From assembly GCF_011745145.1 (NCBI RefSeq), contig NZ_CP050191.1, forward strand, positions 186,001-250,000: a DNA stretch of 64,000 nt, written 5' to 3'. The stretch comes from Mycobacterium sp. DL440 (GTDB lineage Bacteria; Actinomycetota; Actinomycetes; Mycobacteriales; Mycobacteriaceae). Positions 1 to 8,847 of this stretch are shown here, piece by piece. The notes under the pieces were generated by a model. It was given only the letters and a program-made list of their open reading frames with translations, did not search any database and had not been told where the DNA came from. Made by a program: the position numbers and the translations under genes. Within the stretch, counting starts at the first letter, position 1; each line of letters opens with the position of its first letter.

Positions 1-278
1 TGGTGAAGTTAGCGGGGGCGAAGGACCTCACATCCGAGCCGGCGACGGTCTGCGGGCTGCCCGCCGAGACCATCAAGTTCACGGCTGATCCGACTGGCCC
101 CGGGGCACACAGTCGTGTGTTGACCGTGTTGTCGGTGCCTACCATCGTCGGCGGCCACCAGTACTTGGTTACAGCGACCGTGCAGACAACTGACCCGGAC
201 AGTCCGACCTATCAGCACGACGCCAAAGCTCTCCTGGATGGATTCCAGGTGCTGCCACCTGAACTCGGTGCGCCGTGA
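1..278 (+). CDS. LpqN/LpqT-family lipoprotein, C-terminal part
   Basis: The window opens inside this gene; about 91 C-terminal residues are visible and the signal peptide and lipobox lie outside. The visible part has the pattern of mycobacterial LpqN/LpqT lipoproteins: a strand-rich domain with a GGHQYLVTATVQTTD stretch, then a helix that ends in GFQVLPP just before the stop. The family is surface-anchored and of unclear molecular role. The gene converges on prfC, with only 9 bases between the two stops. The family call rests on the C-terminal half alone, so it is moderately sure. Confidence 0.7.
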   Translation, partial: VKLAGAKDLTSEPATVCGLPAETIKFTADPTGPGAHSRVLTVLSVPTIVGGHQYLVTATVQTTDPDSPTYQHDAKALLDGFQVLPPELGAP

Positions 279-287
279 CGTCGTGAA

Positions 288-1910
288 CTACCCCTCTGCC
301 GCCACCAGCGACCCCAGCTTGATGTCGGGGTTGTCGCGCTGGAAACCCTCCAGCCGCCACGGCGTCGAGAACAGCACGAGCATGACGCCATCGGAACGGG
401 TCAACACCTCGGCCGACACCTGACGGTTCACGAAGTCCGCGTCCTCCGGGGAGACCACCCGCGCGACCTGATACGGCAGGTTCTCCAGTGCGATCGGCGC
501 GCTGAGTTCGGTGGCCATCCGGTGGGCGGCCACCTCGAACTGCATCGGCCCGACGGCGGCGAACACCGGCGCCTGCTCGCCGCGCTTGTCCGAGCGCAGC
601 ACCTGCACGACGCCTTCCTGCTCGAGCTGCTCGATCCCCTTGCGGAACTGCTTGTGCTTGCTCGGGTCGGTACCGCGGGCCACCGCGAAGTGCTCGGGGG
701 AGAAGCTCGGAATCGGCGGGTACACCACCGGGATGTCCCGGTACAACGTCTCGCCGGGGCGCAGCGCCGCAGCGTTGGCCAACCCGATCACGTCGCCGGG
801 CCAGGCGTCGTCGAGCGTCGAGCGCTGCTGGCCGAACACCGACTGCGCGTACTTGGTGACGAACGGCTTGCCGGTGGCCGCGTGGGTGAGCACGTCGCCG
901 CGCTCGAACGTGCCCGAGACGACGCGCGCGTAGGCGATGCGGTCGCGGTGCGAGCTGTCCATGCCGGCCTGCACCTTGAACACGAACGCGCTGAACGGCG
1001 ACTCCACCGCCCGGTGAGTCCCGTCGACACCGAGCGACCCGCTGGGCGCCGGGGCCAACTCGACCAGCACGTCGAGCAGCTGGTTGACGCCGAAGTTCAA
1101 CGCCGCCGAGGTGAACAGCACCGGGGAGGACTCGCCGCCCAGGAAGGTCTCCCGGTCGTAGTCGGACCCGTCGATCGACAGCAGCTCGGATTCCTCGACC
1201 GCGGTATCCCAGTCATCGCCGGCGGCGGCGTGGGCGTCGGCGGCAGCGATGTGCTCCTCGGGGGCGGCGGTGGCCCCACCCGCGGTGCGGGTGAACCGGA
1301 TGAACTTCTCGGCCCGGCGGTCCATCACGCCCTTGAAATCACCCGCGATGCCGACCGGCCAGGTCAGGGGAGTGGTGCGCAGCCCGATCCGCTCGTGGAT
1401 CTCGTCCATCAACTCCAGCGCGTGCCGGCCCGGGCGGTCCCACTTGTTGATCACGGTGATGATCGGGATGCCCCGGTGCTTACACACCTGGAACAGCTTC
1501 AGGGTTTGTGGCTCAAGGCCCTTCGCGGCGTCGATGAGCATCACCGCGCAGTCCACGGCCGTCAGCACCCGGTAGGTGTCCTCGGAGAAGTCGGCGTGCC
1601 CGGGGGTGTCGAGCAGGTTGATCACGCAGTCGCGGTACGGGAACTGCAGTGCGGTCGAGGTGATCGAGATGCCGCGGGCCTTCTCCATGTCCATCCAGTC
1701 CGACACGGTGGAGCGCCGGCCGGCCTTGCCGTGGATCGCGCCGGCCTCGGTGATCACCCGGGCGTGCAGCGCCAGCGCCTCGGTCAGCGTGGACTTACCT
1801 GCGTCGGGGTGGCTGATGACGGCGAAGGTGCGGCGACGGGCCGCCTCGGCGGCGATCTTGGCAGCTTGGGCGGTGTTGGTGGCTGGGGCGTCGAGGGCGT
1901 TGTCGGTCAT
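288..1910 (-). CDS. prfC: Peptide chain release factor 3 (RF3)
   Basis: Class II release factor GTPase, 540 residues, which recycles RF1 and RF2 from the ribosome after termination. G-domain motifs are all visible: P-loop SHPDAGKST, DTPGH (G3) and NKWD (G4), followed by the elongation-factor domain II and the RF3 C-terminal domain. I place the start at the ATG that encodes MTDNALDAP; an in-frame extension of 27 residues upstream is low-complexity and would run into the divergent gene's promoter region. As I recall, M. tuberculosis lacks prfC, so its presence fits a fast grower. It stands alone and is transcribed divergently from the LOG-family gene. Confidence 0.95.
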   Translation of the reverse strand: MTDNALDAPATNTAQAAKIAAEAARRRTFAVISHPDAGKSTLTEALALHARVITEAGAIHGKAGRRSTVSDWMDMEKARGISITSTALQFPYRDCVINLLDTPGHADFSEDTYRVLTAVDCAVMLIDAAKGLEPQTLKLFQVCKHRGIPIITVINKWDRPGRHALELMDEIHERIGLRTTPLTWPVGIAGDFKGVMDRRAEKFIRFTRTAGGATAAPEEHIAAADAHAAAGDDWDTAVEESELLSIDGSDYDRETFLGGESSPVLFTSAALNFGVNQLLDVLVELAPAPSGSLGVDGTHRAVESPFSAFVFKVQAGMDSSHRDRIAYARVVSGTFERGDVLTHAATGKPFVTKYAQSVFGQQRSTLDDAWPGDVIGLANAAALRPGETLYRDIPVVYPPIPSFSPEHFAVARGTDPSKHKQFRKGIEQLEQEGVVQVLRSDKRGEQAPVFAAVGPMQFEVAAHRMATELSAPIALENLPYQVARVVSPEDADFVNRQVSAEVLTRSDGVMLVLFSTPWRLEGFQRDNPDIKLGSLVAAEG

Positions 1911-1983
1911 CTCGACTAGCGATGGTATTGGGGTCGAGGGGCAAACCAATAATTGAGGACGCCGGAAGGCATGATCGTTCGTG

Positions 1984-2517
1984 ATGAACATCTGTGTCTT
2001 CCTGTCCGCCGCCGACCTCGATGAGCGCTACACCGAGCCGGCGCGTGAATTCGCCGAACTCCTCGGCAAAGGCGGCCACACGCTGGTCTGGGGCGGGTCC
2101 GACAACGGCTTGATGAAGGTCGTGGCCGACGGGGTGCAGGCCGGCGGCGGCCGGTTGGTCGGGATCTCGGTCGAGTTTCTGCGTCAGCACGCCCGGGCGG
2201 GAGCCGACGAGATGGTGATCACCGCCGATCTCTCCGAGCGCAAGGCGCTGCTACTGGAGCGTTCCGACGCGCTGGTGGTGATGGCCGGTGGGCTCGGCAC
2301 CCTCGATGAGGCCACCGAGATCCTGGAACTGCGCAAGCACCGGCGCCACGACAAGCCCGTCGTGCTGCTGAACACCGCGGGCTTCTACGACGGCCTGGTG
2401 ATCCAGCTGCGACGGATGGAGCAGGACGGGTTCCTGCCCGTGCCGCTCGATGACCTGGTGTTCGTCGCCGACGAACCCGCCGCGGCGATGGCGTACCTGG
2501 ATCGCGCCGCCAACTGA
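1984..2517 (+). CDS. LOG-family (TIGR00730-like) Rossmann-fold protein
   Basis: A 177-residue Rossmann-fold protein related to cytokinin-activating LOG phosphoribohydrolases, often misnamed lysine decarboxylases. It shows the N-terminal ICVFLSAA strand, a GGSDNGLMKVVADGV nucleotide loop and the family signature near residue 100. In the signature the usual PGGxGTxxE reads AGGLGTLDE, so the proline is replaced by alanine while Gly, Thr and Glu remain. The known reaction is hydrolysis of a nucleoside 5'-monophosphate to base and ribose 5-phosphate. ATG 1984 follows an in-frame GTG at 1981; neither has a convincing Shine-Dalgarno, so the gene may be leaderless. Its substrate is unknown. Confidence 0.85.
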   Translation: MNICVFLSAADLDERYTEPAREFAELLGKGGHTLVWGGSDNGLMKVVADGVQAGGGRLVGISVEFLRQHARAGADEMVITADLSERKALLLERSDALVVMAGGLGTLDEATEILELRKHRRHDKPVVLLNTAGFYDGLVIQLRRMEQDGFLPVPLDDLVFVADEPAAAMAYLDRAAN

Positions 2518-2645
2518 GGGCAACGACACCGTCACGACTCGCCCACATCGCTGAGCCGTTGCGCCGTGGCCGAACCGGCCCGGCTACCATTGAGACACTG
2601 ATCACGCCCTGATCAATCAGGCCCTCGCCGAACCACATTGGAGTG

Positions 2646-3899
2646 ATGTTGACGTCTGTTCGTCGTGCCTACCTGGCGGTCGCACTTGCCGTGCTGGCCG
2701 TGTCGGGTGGTGTCGTTGTTTCGGCCCTGCCGGACTGCGCCGAGCATTGCCAGACGTTGGCTGCCGCACCCCAGGGCGCCCCGCAGGCCTCGCCCACCGA
2801 GCCGGCCAAGCTGACCATCGTTCCCAAGCCCGACGCCGAGGTTGACCCGCTGGCCCGGGTCATGGTCACCGCTGACACCGGCACCGTGGCGCGCGTGACG
2901 ATGCTCAACGACGCCGGCAAGGAGATCCCCGGCGTCCTCACTCCCGATGCCAGGACCTGGAAGCCGACCACCACGCTCGGCTACGGCCGCACCTACACAC
3001 TGAAGGTCGACGCGCGCGGCCCCGGCGGCATGCCGACCCGCAAAACCACCAACTTCTCCACCGTGACCCCCGGCTACCAGGCCCGCGTCTACCTCAACGG
3101 TACGAACTACGCCCCGCTGCAGGACGGTGCCACCTATGGCGTCGGCATGGTGATCGTCGCGCGATTCGATGAACCGGTCACCGACAAGGCCACCGCCGAG
3201 AACCGGATGAAGGTCATCACCGAGCCCAAGGCCGTCGGCTCGTGGAACTGGATCGACGATCAGACCGCGCACTGGCGGCCCGAGAAGTACTACGCGCCGG
3301 GCACCAAGGTCACCGTCGACGCCGGCATCTACGGCGCCAAACTCGGCGACGACCTCTACGGCGCCCAGGACGAGAAGGTCGCGTTCACCATCGGCGCCTC
3401 GCACGTCACCATCGCCGACGACACCGACAAGCAGGTCAAGGTCTACGACAACGGCAAACTGGTGCGCACCATGCCGACCTCGATGGGCATGGGTGGCACC
3501 GAGACCATCGGCGGCACCACGATGAGTTTCTGGACCCCGCGCGGCATTTACACCGTGATGGACAAGGCCAACCCGGTGATCATGGACTCCTCGACCTATG
3601 GCCTGCCCGTCAACTCACGGCTCGGGTACAAGACCACCATCCCGTGGGCGACGCGCATCAGCATCGACGGCATCTATCTGCATCAGCTCAACGCGACGGT
3701 GTGGGCGCAGGGGAAAACCAACACCAGCCACGGCTGCCTCAACCTGAACGGCGAGAACGCCGAATGGTTCTACAACTTCTCGGTGCCCGGCGACATCGTC
3801 GAGATCCGCAACACCGGCGGTGACCCGCTCAAGCCGACCAACAACGGCGACTGGTCCGTGCCCTGGGCCGAATGGGTCAAGGGCAGCGCGCTGCGCTGA
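2646..3899 (+). CDS. L,D-transpeptidase (YkuD domain), exported
   Basis: A 417-residue cell-wall enzyme that makes 3-3 (meso-DAP to meso-DAP) cross-links in peptidoglycan. It has an N-terminal hydrophobic segment (about residues 8-28) followed by Cys residues, two Ig-like domains with the GPGGMPT stretch, then the YkuD domain. The catalytic motif TSHGCLNL, with the nucleophilic Cys, lies near residue 363. The C-terminal tail with NGDWSVPWAEW resembles LdtB/LdtMt2-type enzymes. GTG 2643 immediately precedes ATG 2646; I prefer the ATG, but no good ribosome-binding site separates them. The Cys near the signal-peptide end could be a lipobox, but the surrounding residues do not fit well. Confidence 0.93.
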   Translation: MLTSVRRAYLAVALAVLAVSGGVVVSALPDCAEHCQTLAAAPQGAPQASPTEPAKLTIVPKPDAEVDPLARVMVTADTGTVARVTMLNDAGKEIPGVLTPDARTWKPTTTLGYGRTYTLKVDARGPGGMPTRKTTNFSTVTPGYQARVYLNGTNYAPLQDGATYGVGMVIVARFDEPVTDKATAENRMKVITEPKAVGSWNWIDDQTAHWRPEKYYAPGTKVTVDAGIYGAKLGDDLYGAQDEKVAFTIGASHVTIADDTDKQVKVYDNGKLVRTMPTSMGMGGTETIGGTTMSFWTPRGIYTVMDKANPVIMDSSTYGLPVNSRLGYKTTIPWATRISIDGIYLHQLNATVWAQGKTNTSHGCLNLNGENAEWFYNFSVPGDIVEIRNTGGDPLKPTNNGDWSVPWAEWVKGSALR

Positions 3900-3938
3900 G
3901 TGGTCCGCCGCCGCGGTGAAAGCCAGGCGCGAACGGGG

Positions 3939-4499
3939 CTAGCCAGTGAGGGCTTTCAATTCGTCCATTGTCGACGTGACGATCTCGCCCAGCCCGGCCT
4001 TGGTGCGCCCGTGCACCCACCGGCCGAACGCGACCTTGAACACCGCCATCCCCGCTTCGGCGCCCAAGCGTGCGGCTGCATCGTCGATACCGCGGCGCCG
4101 TAGCGCCTCGGCCATCTCGGCGGACAGCGTGGCGAGTTTGATCAGTTCGCGCTCCTGCAGCGCGGGGTTGGCGTCGATGACGGACTGCCGGCGCAGGGCA
4201 TGCTCGCGCCGGCCGTCGAATACCGGTCCGAGTGCGGTCATCGCGGCACCGACCACGTCCAGTGGTCCTGCGTCGGCCGGGGCGCCGTCGATGGCGGCGA
4301 CCAAGACCTCGGTGAGCACGGCCTGTCCGCCGAACAGCGCCTCGCGCTTGTCCGCGAAATACCGGAAGTAGGTGCGCTCGGTCAGCCCGGCCCGCTCCGC
4401 GATTTCGGCGACGGTGGTCTGCTCGAACCCGTGCTCGAGGTACAGCTGCAGGGCCGCCTCCTGCAGGCGGTCGCGCGCGTTGGGCTCCCAGCGATTCAT
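3939..4499 (-). CDS. TetR/AcrR-family regulator
   Basis: A 186-residue repressor with an N-terminal helix-turn-helix (residues about 28-55, containing TVAEIAERAGLTERTYFRYF) and a variable ligand-binding C-terminal domain. It is divergent from the epimerase gene at 4577, with a 77-base intergenic region that holds a strong symmetric repeat (4518-4563). By the usual logic of divergent TetR pairs it probably represses the epimerase and itself. Its ligand is unknown. Confidence 0.9.
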   Translation of the reverse strand: MNRWEPNARDRLQEAALQLYLEHGFEQTTVAEIAERAGLTERTYFRYFADKREALFGGQAVLTEVLVAAIDGAPADAGPLDVVGAAMTALGPVFDGRREHALRRQSVIDANPALQERELIKLATLSAEMAEALRRRGIDDAAARLGAEAGMAVFKVAFGRWVHGRTKAGLGEIVTSTMDELKALTG

Positions 4500-4517
4500 G
4501 GAATTCGATCCTAGGGA

Positions 4518-4563
4518 ATGTCAGTGACTGTCGTCGCGTTCCAGTGATGACAGTTACTGACAT
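4518..4563. promoter_or_regulatory. Likely TetR operator, paired palindromes
   Basis: The arm ATGTCAGTGACTGTC (4518-4532) is matched by GACAGTTACTGACAT (4549-4563) as an inverted repeat, 14 of 15 positions. Each arm is itself a 13-bp imperfect palindrome (GTCAGT-N-ACTGTC type) with centres 29 bp apart. This is the arrangement expected for two TetR dimers between divergent genes. Confidence 0.7.
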
Positions 4564-4576
4564 CAGGAGGATCTCC

Positions 4577-5458
4577 ATGAAAGTTTTCGTCACGGGTGCA
4601 TCTGGTTTTGTGGGCACCGCGGTGGTTCGTGACCTCGTTGCCCACGGTCACGACGTCGTCGGCCTGGCTCGCTCCGACGCCTCGGCCGACGCGATCAGCG
4701 CGGCCGGCGCCCGCGTCCACCGCGGGGATTTGAACGATCACAACGGCCTGCGCGCCGCCGCCGACGCCAGCGATGGCGTCATCCACCTGGCCTTCCATCA
4801 CGACTTCGACAACTTCGCCGACGCCGGGGAACTCGACCGCCGTGCCATCGAGGTCCTCGGCACCACCCTCGCGGGGTCGGGCCGCCCGCTGGTCGTCACC
4901 TCCGGCGTGGCCGGTCACAGTGCCGGCCGCCTGCTGACCGAGAACGATGCGTTTCAACCCGGGCTGCCGCGGCACTCCGAACCCGCGGTGTTGGCCTTCG
5001 CCGAGAAGGGGGTGCGCGCCTCGATCGTGCGGCTGTCGCCGACGACGCACGGAGAAGGCGATCACGGCTTCGTGCCGCGGCTGATCCAGATCGCCCGGGA
5101 CAAAGGTGTGTCGGCCTACATCGGTGACGGCGCCAACCGCTGGCCGGCGGTGCATCGCCTCGACGCCGCGCCGCTGTTCCGGCTGGCCGCGGAGAAGGCG
5201 CCCTCCGGGACGGTCCTGCACGCCGTCGCCGAGGAGGGTGTCGCGGGCCGCGACATCGCCACCGCGATCGGCCGCCACCTCGGACTGCCGGTGACCTCGG
5301 TTCCCGTCGAGCAGGCCTTCGAACACTTCGGGTGGATCGGCGGCATGTTCGCTCTCGATGTCCCGACGTCCAGCGCGTTGACCCGGCAACGGTTCGGCTG
5401 GCAGCCGTCCGGAGTGGGACTGCTCGAGGATCTCGACGGCGGGCACTACTTCGAATGA
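4577..5458 (+). CDS. NAD(P)-dependent epimerase/dehydratase (extended SDR)
   Basis: A 293-residue extended short-chain dehydrogenase/reductase. It begins MKVFVTGASGFVGTAV, so the GxxGxxG dinucleotide-binding loop lies at residues 7-13. The usual YxxxK catalytic pair is not obvious: the region after VVTSGVAG carries HSEPAVLAFAEKG where family members often have SEAAAL. It therefore resembles the NAD-dependent epimerase-like proteins of unknown substrate that are commonly induced under TetR control. The start is set by a strong AGGAGG Shine-Dalgarno 6 bases upstream of ATG 4577, downstream of an in-frame ATG in the operator. Confidence 0.88.
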   Translation: MKVFVTGASGFVGTAVVRDLVAHGHDVVGLARSDASADAISAAGARVHRGDLNDHNGLRAAADASDGVIHLAFHHDFDNFADAGELDRRAIEVLGTTLAGSGRPLVVTSGVAGHSAGRLLTENDAFQPGLPRHSEPAVLAFAEKGVRASIVRLSPTTHGEGDHGFVPRLIQIARDKGVSAYIGDGANRWPAVHRLDAAPLFRLAAEKAPSGTVLHAVAEEGVAGRDIATAIGRHLGLPVTSVPVEQAFEHFGWIGGMFALDVPTSSALTRQRFGWQPSGVGLLEDLDGGHYFE

Positions 5459-5483
5459 GCGTTGCAGCGCCGGTGTGTCGCGA

Positions 5484-6191
5484 TCAGTGCGGGAACACCC
5501 GACGCACCGGCGGCGGCTTCTTCACGATGGCCGGCAGGACGAACGTCTCGATGTAGCGCCGCGCCGCGTCGGGATCGGTGATGTCTGGGACGGTCTTCAC
5601 CAGGAAGCTCAACGCGGTCGCAATGATGAACTGCGCCAGGTCGTGTGGGTCGAGACCGGGACGGAACTGGCCGGCGTCCTCGGCGATCATGGCCTTGATG
5701 GTGGTCGTCACCAGATCGGTCAGTTCGGAATCGGTGGCGATCAATGAGGCGATCGTGCCATCGGGGGTCTGGTCGGCGATCGTGTTGAGCAGCGGGTCCG
5801 ACACCAGTTCGGTCGCGACGATCACCAGACTCTCGACCAGCAGATGGATGGGCCCGGCGTCCTCGGGTATCCGCGGCAGGATCGACACCATGTGCCGCTG
5901 GGTGGTGCGCTGCACCATGGCTGCGATCAGCTCGTCGCGGTTGGTGAACTGGCGGTAGATCGCCGTACGTGAATAACCGGCCTCGTGGGCGATGACCTCC
6001 ATCGTCGACGCCCGGTACCCGCGGGTGACGAACAGGTGCTCGGCGGCGTCCATCAACACCCCGCGCGCCTGTTCGGCGGTATTGCCGCCACCGACGGGTC
6101 GGCCCCGGGGGCGGCGTTCTGGTGCTGACAATCGACTGTCCTGGTCGGCGGCGTGTGGGATTTCAGTATGCCGGACGATCCGCAACGCCAT
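5484..6191 (-). CDS. TetR/AcrR-family regulator
   Basis: A 235-residue TetR repressor. The helix-turn-helix (STMEVIAHEAGYSRTAIYRQF) lies around residues 65-87, preceded by a basic, Pro/Gly-rich leader RRPRGRPVGGG. The C-terminal regulatory domain is mostly helical and of unknown ligand. I choose ATG 6191; an in-frame extension of 59 residues further upstream has non-protein-like composition and crosses the start of the divergent exported hydrolase. It is likely to regulate that divergent gene, whose start is 70 bases away. Confidence 0.85.
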   Translation of the reverse strand: MALRIVRHTEIPHAADQDSRLSAPERRPRGRPVGGGNTAEQARGVLMDAAEHLFVTRGYRASTMEVIAHEAGYSRTAIYRQFTNRDELIAAMVQRTTQRHMVSILPRIPEDAGPIHLLVESLVIVATELVSDPLLNTIADQTPDGTIASLIATDSELTDLVTTTIKAMIAEDAGQFRPGLDPHDLAQFIIATALSFLVKTVPDITDPDAARRYIETFVLPAIVKKPPPVRRVFPH

Positions 6192-6260
6192 TAAAGAAAC
6201 ATCTATGTCGATTTGTTCATTTGCCTGCGGGCTCCCGATGGAGGCGGTTAGCGTGCCTGC

Positions 6261-8048
6261 GTGACCACACGGGGGCGGGCAATTCACGCAGTTGCGGCGA
6301 TCGGATGGGGCGTACTGGTGGTGGCCCTCTGGATGGGCTTGGTCGTGGGGACGGCTTCGACGGCCCATGCCGATCCCGGTCGCGATAAATCAACCACTCA
6401 GTCCGCCAACGACTCTGGCGCATCGAGGACGCAACGTGACCCGGTGTCCCGGCTCGGCCCGCGCAAGGAGAAGCCGCGCCGGACCGATAGGGCGACGCTG
6501 CGCCAGCGCCCACGGTTGTCCCTGTCGAAGTCCCTGCCGAAGCCCCCGTCGACACATACCGACGTGCGTGACCTGGTCGACGATTTCACGGCTCGCGCGC
6601 GCACCGCGGTGAGCGACCTTGCCGACCGCGCGCCGAACCTTGGTTCTGCACAATCACTTCCACGCCCCAAGGCCACGACGAAGCGTGACGCAGTGGAGCG
6701 TGACTCAGCGGAGCGCCCCGAGGTCGCTGCCGCCGCCGTGGCCGACAAGGCACCAGATATTGCCGACGCGATCGATGCCATCACCCGCCCGGGCGATGCG
6801 AAGGCGCCGCTCTCCGACGTCAGCACGGTCGTCGACCGCGTCGCCGCCCAGGGCCGCACCCTGCTCACCGATATCGGCGACCGGATCACGAACCCGGTTG
6901 CGGCCCAGGCGCGTCAGACTGTGACGCCGATCGCCGCCATGACCGCCCCGTACAGCACACCGCGGTCGGTTCCGTTGGTCAACATCGTCGGCTCGCTGGT
7001 GTTCGACGTGGTCGGCGCTGCGCTGCAGGTGTTTTCGGGCCCGCCGGTGCTCCCGCCGGGCAGCAACGTCACCGTCCGCACCTCGACGCTGGAGATGCCG
7101 GGCACCAACCAGACCGTGCGCGCCGACTGGTACTTCCCCGAAGACCCGGACTCCGCCACCGGCGTCATCTACCTGCAGCACGGATTCATGGCCACCGGCC
7201 CGATGTACAGCTACACCGCGGCCTACCTGGCCGAACAGACCAACAGCGTCGTCGTGGTCCCCACCATCTCGTCAAACCTGTTCGACCCCAGCGGGGAATG
7301 GATCGGCGGAGAACCGATGCAGCAGTCCGTGGCCGATCTGTTCGCCGACGGCAGACCAGAATTGACCGCGAGCGCCAGCGCGGCAGCCGGCCACCCCGTC
7401 ACCCTGCCGTCCACGTTCGTCCTGGTCGGCCATTCCCTGGGCGGGATGCTGGTCACCGGCGCCGCCGGACGCATGGTCGACAACGGCGCCGTCGACAACC
7501 TCGCCGGGGTGGTGCTGCTCGATGCGGTGGACACTCACGAGGACATGCCCGAGGCGCTCGACCAGCTGAAGAGTGCCAATTACCGTCCGGTGCTGCTCAT
7601 TTCGTCCGAACCCTACGTGTGGAATCGCAACGGGACGGTGGGCCAAGAACTGCAGGCTGCCCGCCCCGGAGAGTTCAACGGCGTGATGCTGGTCGGCGGG
7701 CGGCACATCGACGGATTGCAGGGCGCCAACCCGATCCTGCAGTTCGCCGAGTACCTCGTCGCCGGTTTCTCGCAGCCGCAGAACGTCGGTGCGGTCAAGA
7801 CGATTTCGGCCGGCTGGATCAACGACATGTACCACGGCACAGCCAGCGGTGTGTACGGCGCACCGCAGGAGAGCATCGAGATCCCCACCTCGTCGGGCAC
7901 TGCCACGGCGGTGGTGCTGCCGTTCACGTCGACCGAGCCGGTGCAGGCGACGCCGTGGGACGGGTTGGTGGGTCCGATCCTGGATGCTCTGTTCCCGTAC
8001 GCGGTATACGAACCGTTGGCCGGAAAGTCCGTGCCGGTGGCCGTCTGA
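6261..8048 (+). CDS. Exported alpha/beta hydrolase with long disordered N-terminal region
   Basis: A 595-residue secreted or surface protein. A hydrophobic signal (residues about 8-35) ends in TASTAHADPG, a good signal peptidase I site. Residues about 38-210 are charged and low-complexity with helical DLADRAP repeats, and the alpha/beta hydrolase domain follows. The lipase-type nucleophile elbow GHSLGGM lies near residue 393 and an oxyanion-like HGFMATGPM near 305. This long-linker architecture is typical of mycobacterial exported lipases/esterases. The start is GTG 6261; no ATG fits before the signal peptide. It is divergent from the TetR gene and probably under its control. Substrate unknown. 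Confidence 0.85.
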   Translation: MTTRGRAIHAVAAIGWGVLVVALWMGLVVGTASTAHADPGRDKSTTQSANDSGASRTQRDPVSRLGPRKEKPRRTDRATLRQRPRLSLSKSLPKPPSTHTDVRDLVDDFTARARTAVSDLADRAPNLGSAQSLPRPKATTKRDAVERDSAERPEVAAAAVADKAPDIADAIDAITRPGDAKAPLSDVSTVVDRVAAQGRTLLTDIGDRITNPVAAQARQTVTPIAAMTAPYSTPRSVPLVNIVGSLVFDVVGAALQVFSGPPVLPPGSNVTVRTSTLEMPGTNQTVRADWYFPEDPDSATGVIYLQHGFMATGPMYSYTAAYLAEQTNSVVVVPTISSNLFDPSGEWIGGEPMQQSVADLFADGRPELTASASAAAGHPVTLPSTFVLVGHSLGGMLVTGAAGRMVDNGAVDNLAGVVLLDAVDTHEDMPEALDQLKSANYRPVLLISSEPYVWNRNGTVGQELQAARPGEFNGVMLVGGRHIDGLQGANPILQFAEYLVAGFSQPQNVGAVKTISAGWINDMYHGTASGVYGAPQESIEIPTSSGTATAVVLPFTSTEPVQATPWDGLVGPILDALFPYAVYEPLAGKSVPVAV

Positions 8049-8060
8049 CGGCCGAAATCG

Positions 8061-8537
8061 GTGCCCGCAGCCGCACGGTTCCGCCTCTATCCTGGTGAGG
8101 ACGCCGAACCGGGGGTGCTTGTGGAGGAGATACCACCAGAGGACTACCCGCACGAGTGGGTTGACCGTTACGGGCCCCAGCCCTACGCGCCCCAGGCCTA
8201 TCTCCAGCCACCGCCGACAGATCGGCACTACCAACTCGTGCTGACGCTCCGGTGCCTCGCCGCGCTGATCGGCGCCGGCGCCCTGGCGCTGTGGGCCATG
8301 GTCGTCTTCGTGATGCTGAGTTCGGCGTTCTCGACCGACCCCGCCAGCGATCCGCACGGCTACGGCATCATCTTCGGCATTCTTTTCTACCTCCCGCTCG
8401 GCCTCTTCTGGGCCCTGCTGCTGCCGTTCGCCGCGCCCAGGCGCCGGTGGGGCCGCGCGTTCGCGATCTCGTTGCTGAGCTTCGCGGGTGTCACCGCACT
8501 GGTGCTCGTGGCGTTGAACGTGTCGGGCGCCGGGTAG
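8061..8537 (+). CDS. Small membrane protein of unknown function
   Basis: About 158 residues with a hydrophilic Pro/Tyr-rich N-terminal segment (PPEDYPHEW, YGPQPYAPQAY) and three predicted membrane segments, roughly residues 60-88, 102-124 and 134-155. I do not recognise a family. The start is uncertain: GTG 8061 gives the longest frame, but GTG 8115 or 8121 sits behind a G-rich stretch and would begin just before the acidic VEEIPPED segment. It lies 12 bases after the exported hydrolase and may be co-transcribed with it. Confidence 0.65.
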   Translation: MPAAARFRLYPGEDAEPGVLVEEIPPEDYPHEWVDRYGPQPYAPQAYLQPPPTDRHYQLVLTLRCLAALIGAGALALWAMVVFVMLSSAFSTDPASDPHGYGIIFGILFYLPLGLFWALLLPFAAPRRRWGRAFAISLLSFAGVTALVLVALNVSGAG

Positions 8538-8697
8538 CGCCGCCTCCGAGTTCGCTGAGGTGTGCTGAACAAGGCATATACCAAGCTCAGCTATACATGT
8601 TGCCGCAAAATTGTTAACCGAATTGGTGCCCCATCTGTATGTGATTCAGCCCACGGACGATGTACATTGTGATCGCTGTCATACGAAAGGGCGGTCC

Positions 8698-8847
8698 ATG
8701 TTTGGAGCAATTGTTGGGGCACTCCTGCTGGTGCTCGGCATCGGTGCGATCGCCGGTGTCGTAGTGGCAGTGGCAATGGGTCTTCCCACCCTGGCACTCG
8801 TGATCGGTCTCATTTCCGGCGCATTTTTCGCCGGACGTGCCGTTTAG
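8698..8847 (+). CDS. 49-residue Gly/Ala-rich hydrophobic peptide
   Basis: A very small frame that begins MFGAIVGALLLVLGIGAIAG, almost entirely hydrophobic, with two possible short membrane helices around a central proline (MGLPTLA). A GAAAGGG Shine-Dalgarno at 8685-8691 stands 6 bases before ATG 8698, which is the main reason to believe it. Its stop overlaps the recD stop by 3 bases, in convergent orientation. The frame stays open 29 codons upstream, but that part is Cys/His-rich and unlike a protein start. Function unknown. Confidence 0.55.
   Translation: MFGAIVGALLLVLGIGAIAGVVVAVAMGLPTLALVIGLISGAFFAGRAV

Noticed and set aside
522..1919. 465-codon plus-strand frame opposite prfC
   Set aside because: Shadow of prfC in high-GC DNA; low-complexity Arg/Gly/Val composition and no family match.
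2518..2645. Repeated TGATCA-like words before the L,D-transpeptidase as an operator
   Set aside because: The words are in a loose arrangement with no clear dyad; not enough to claim a site.
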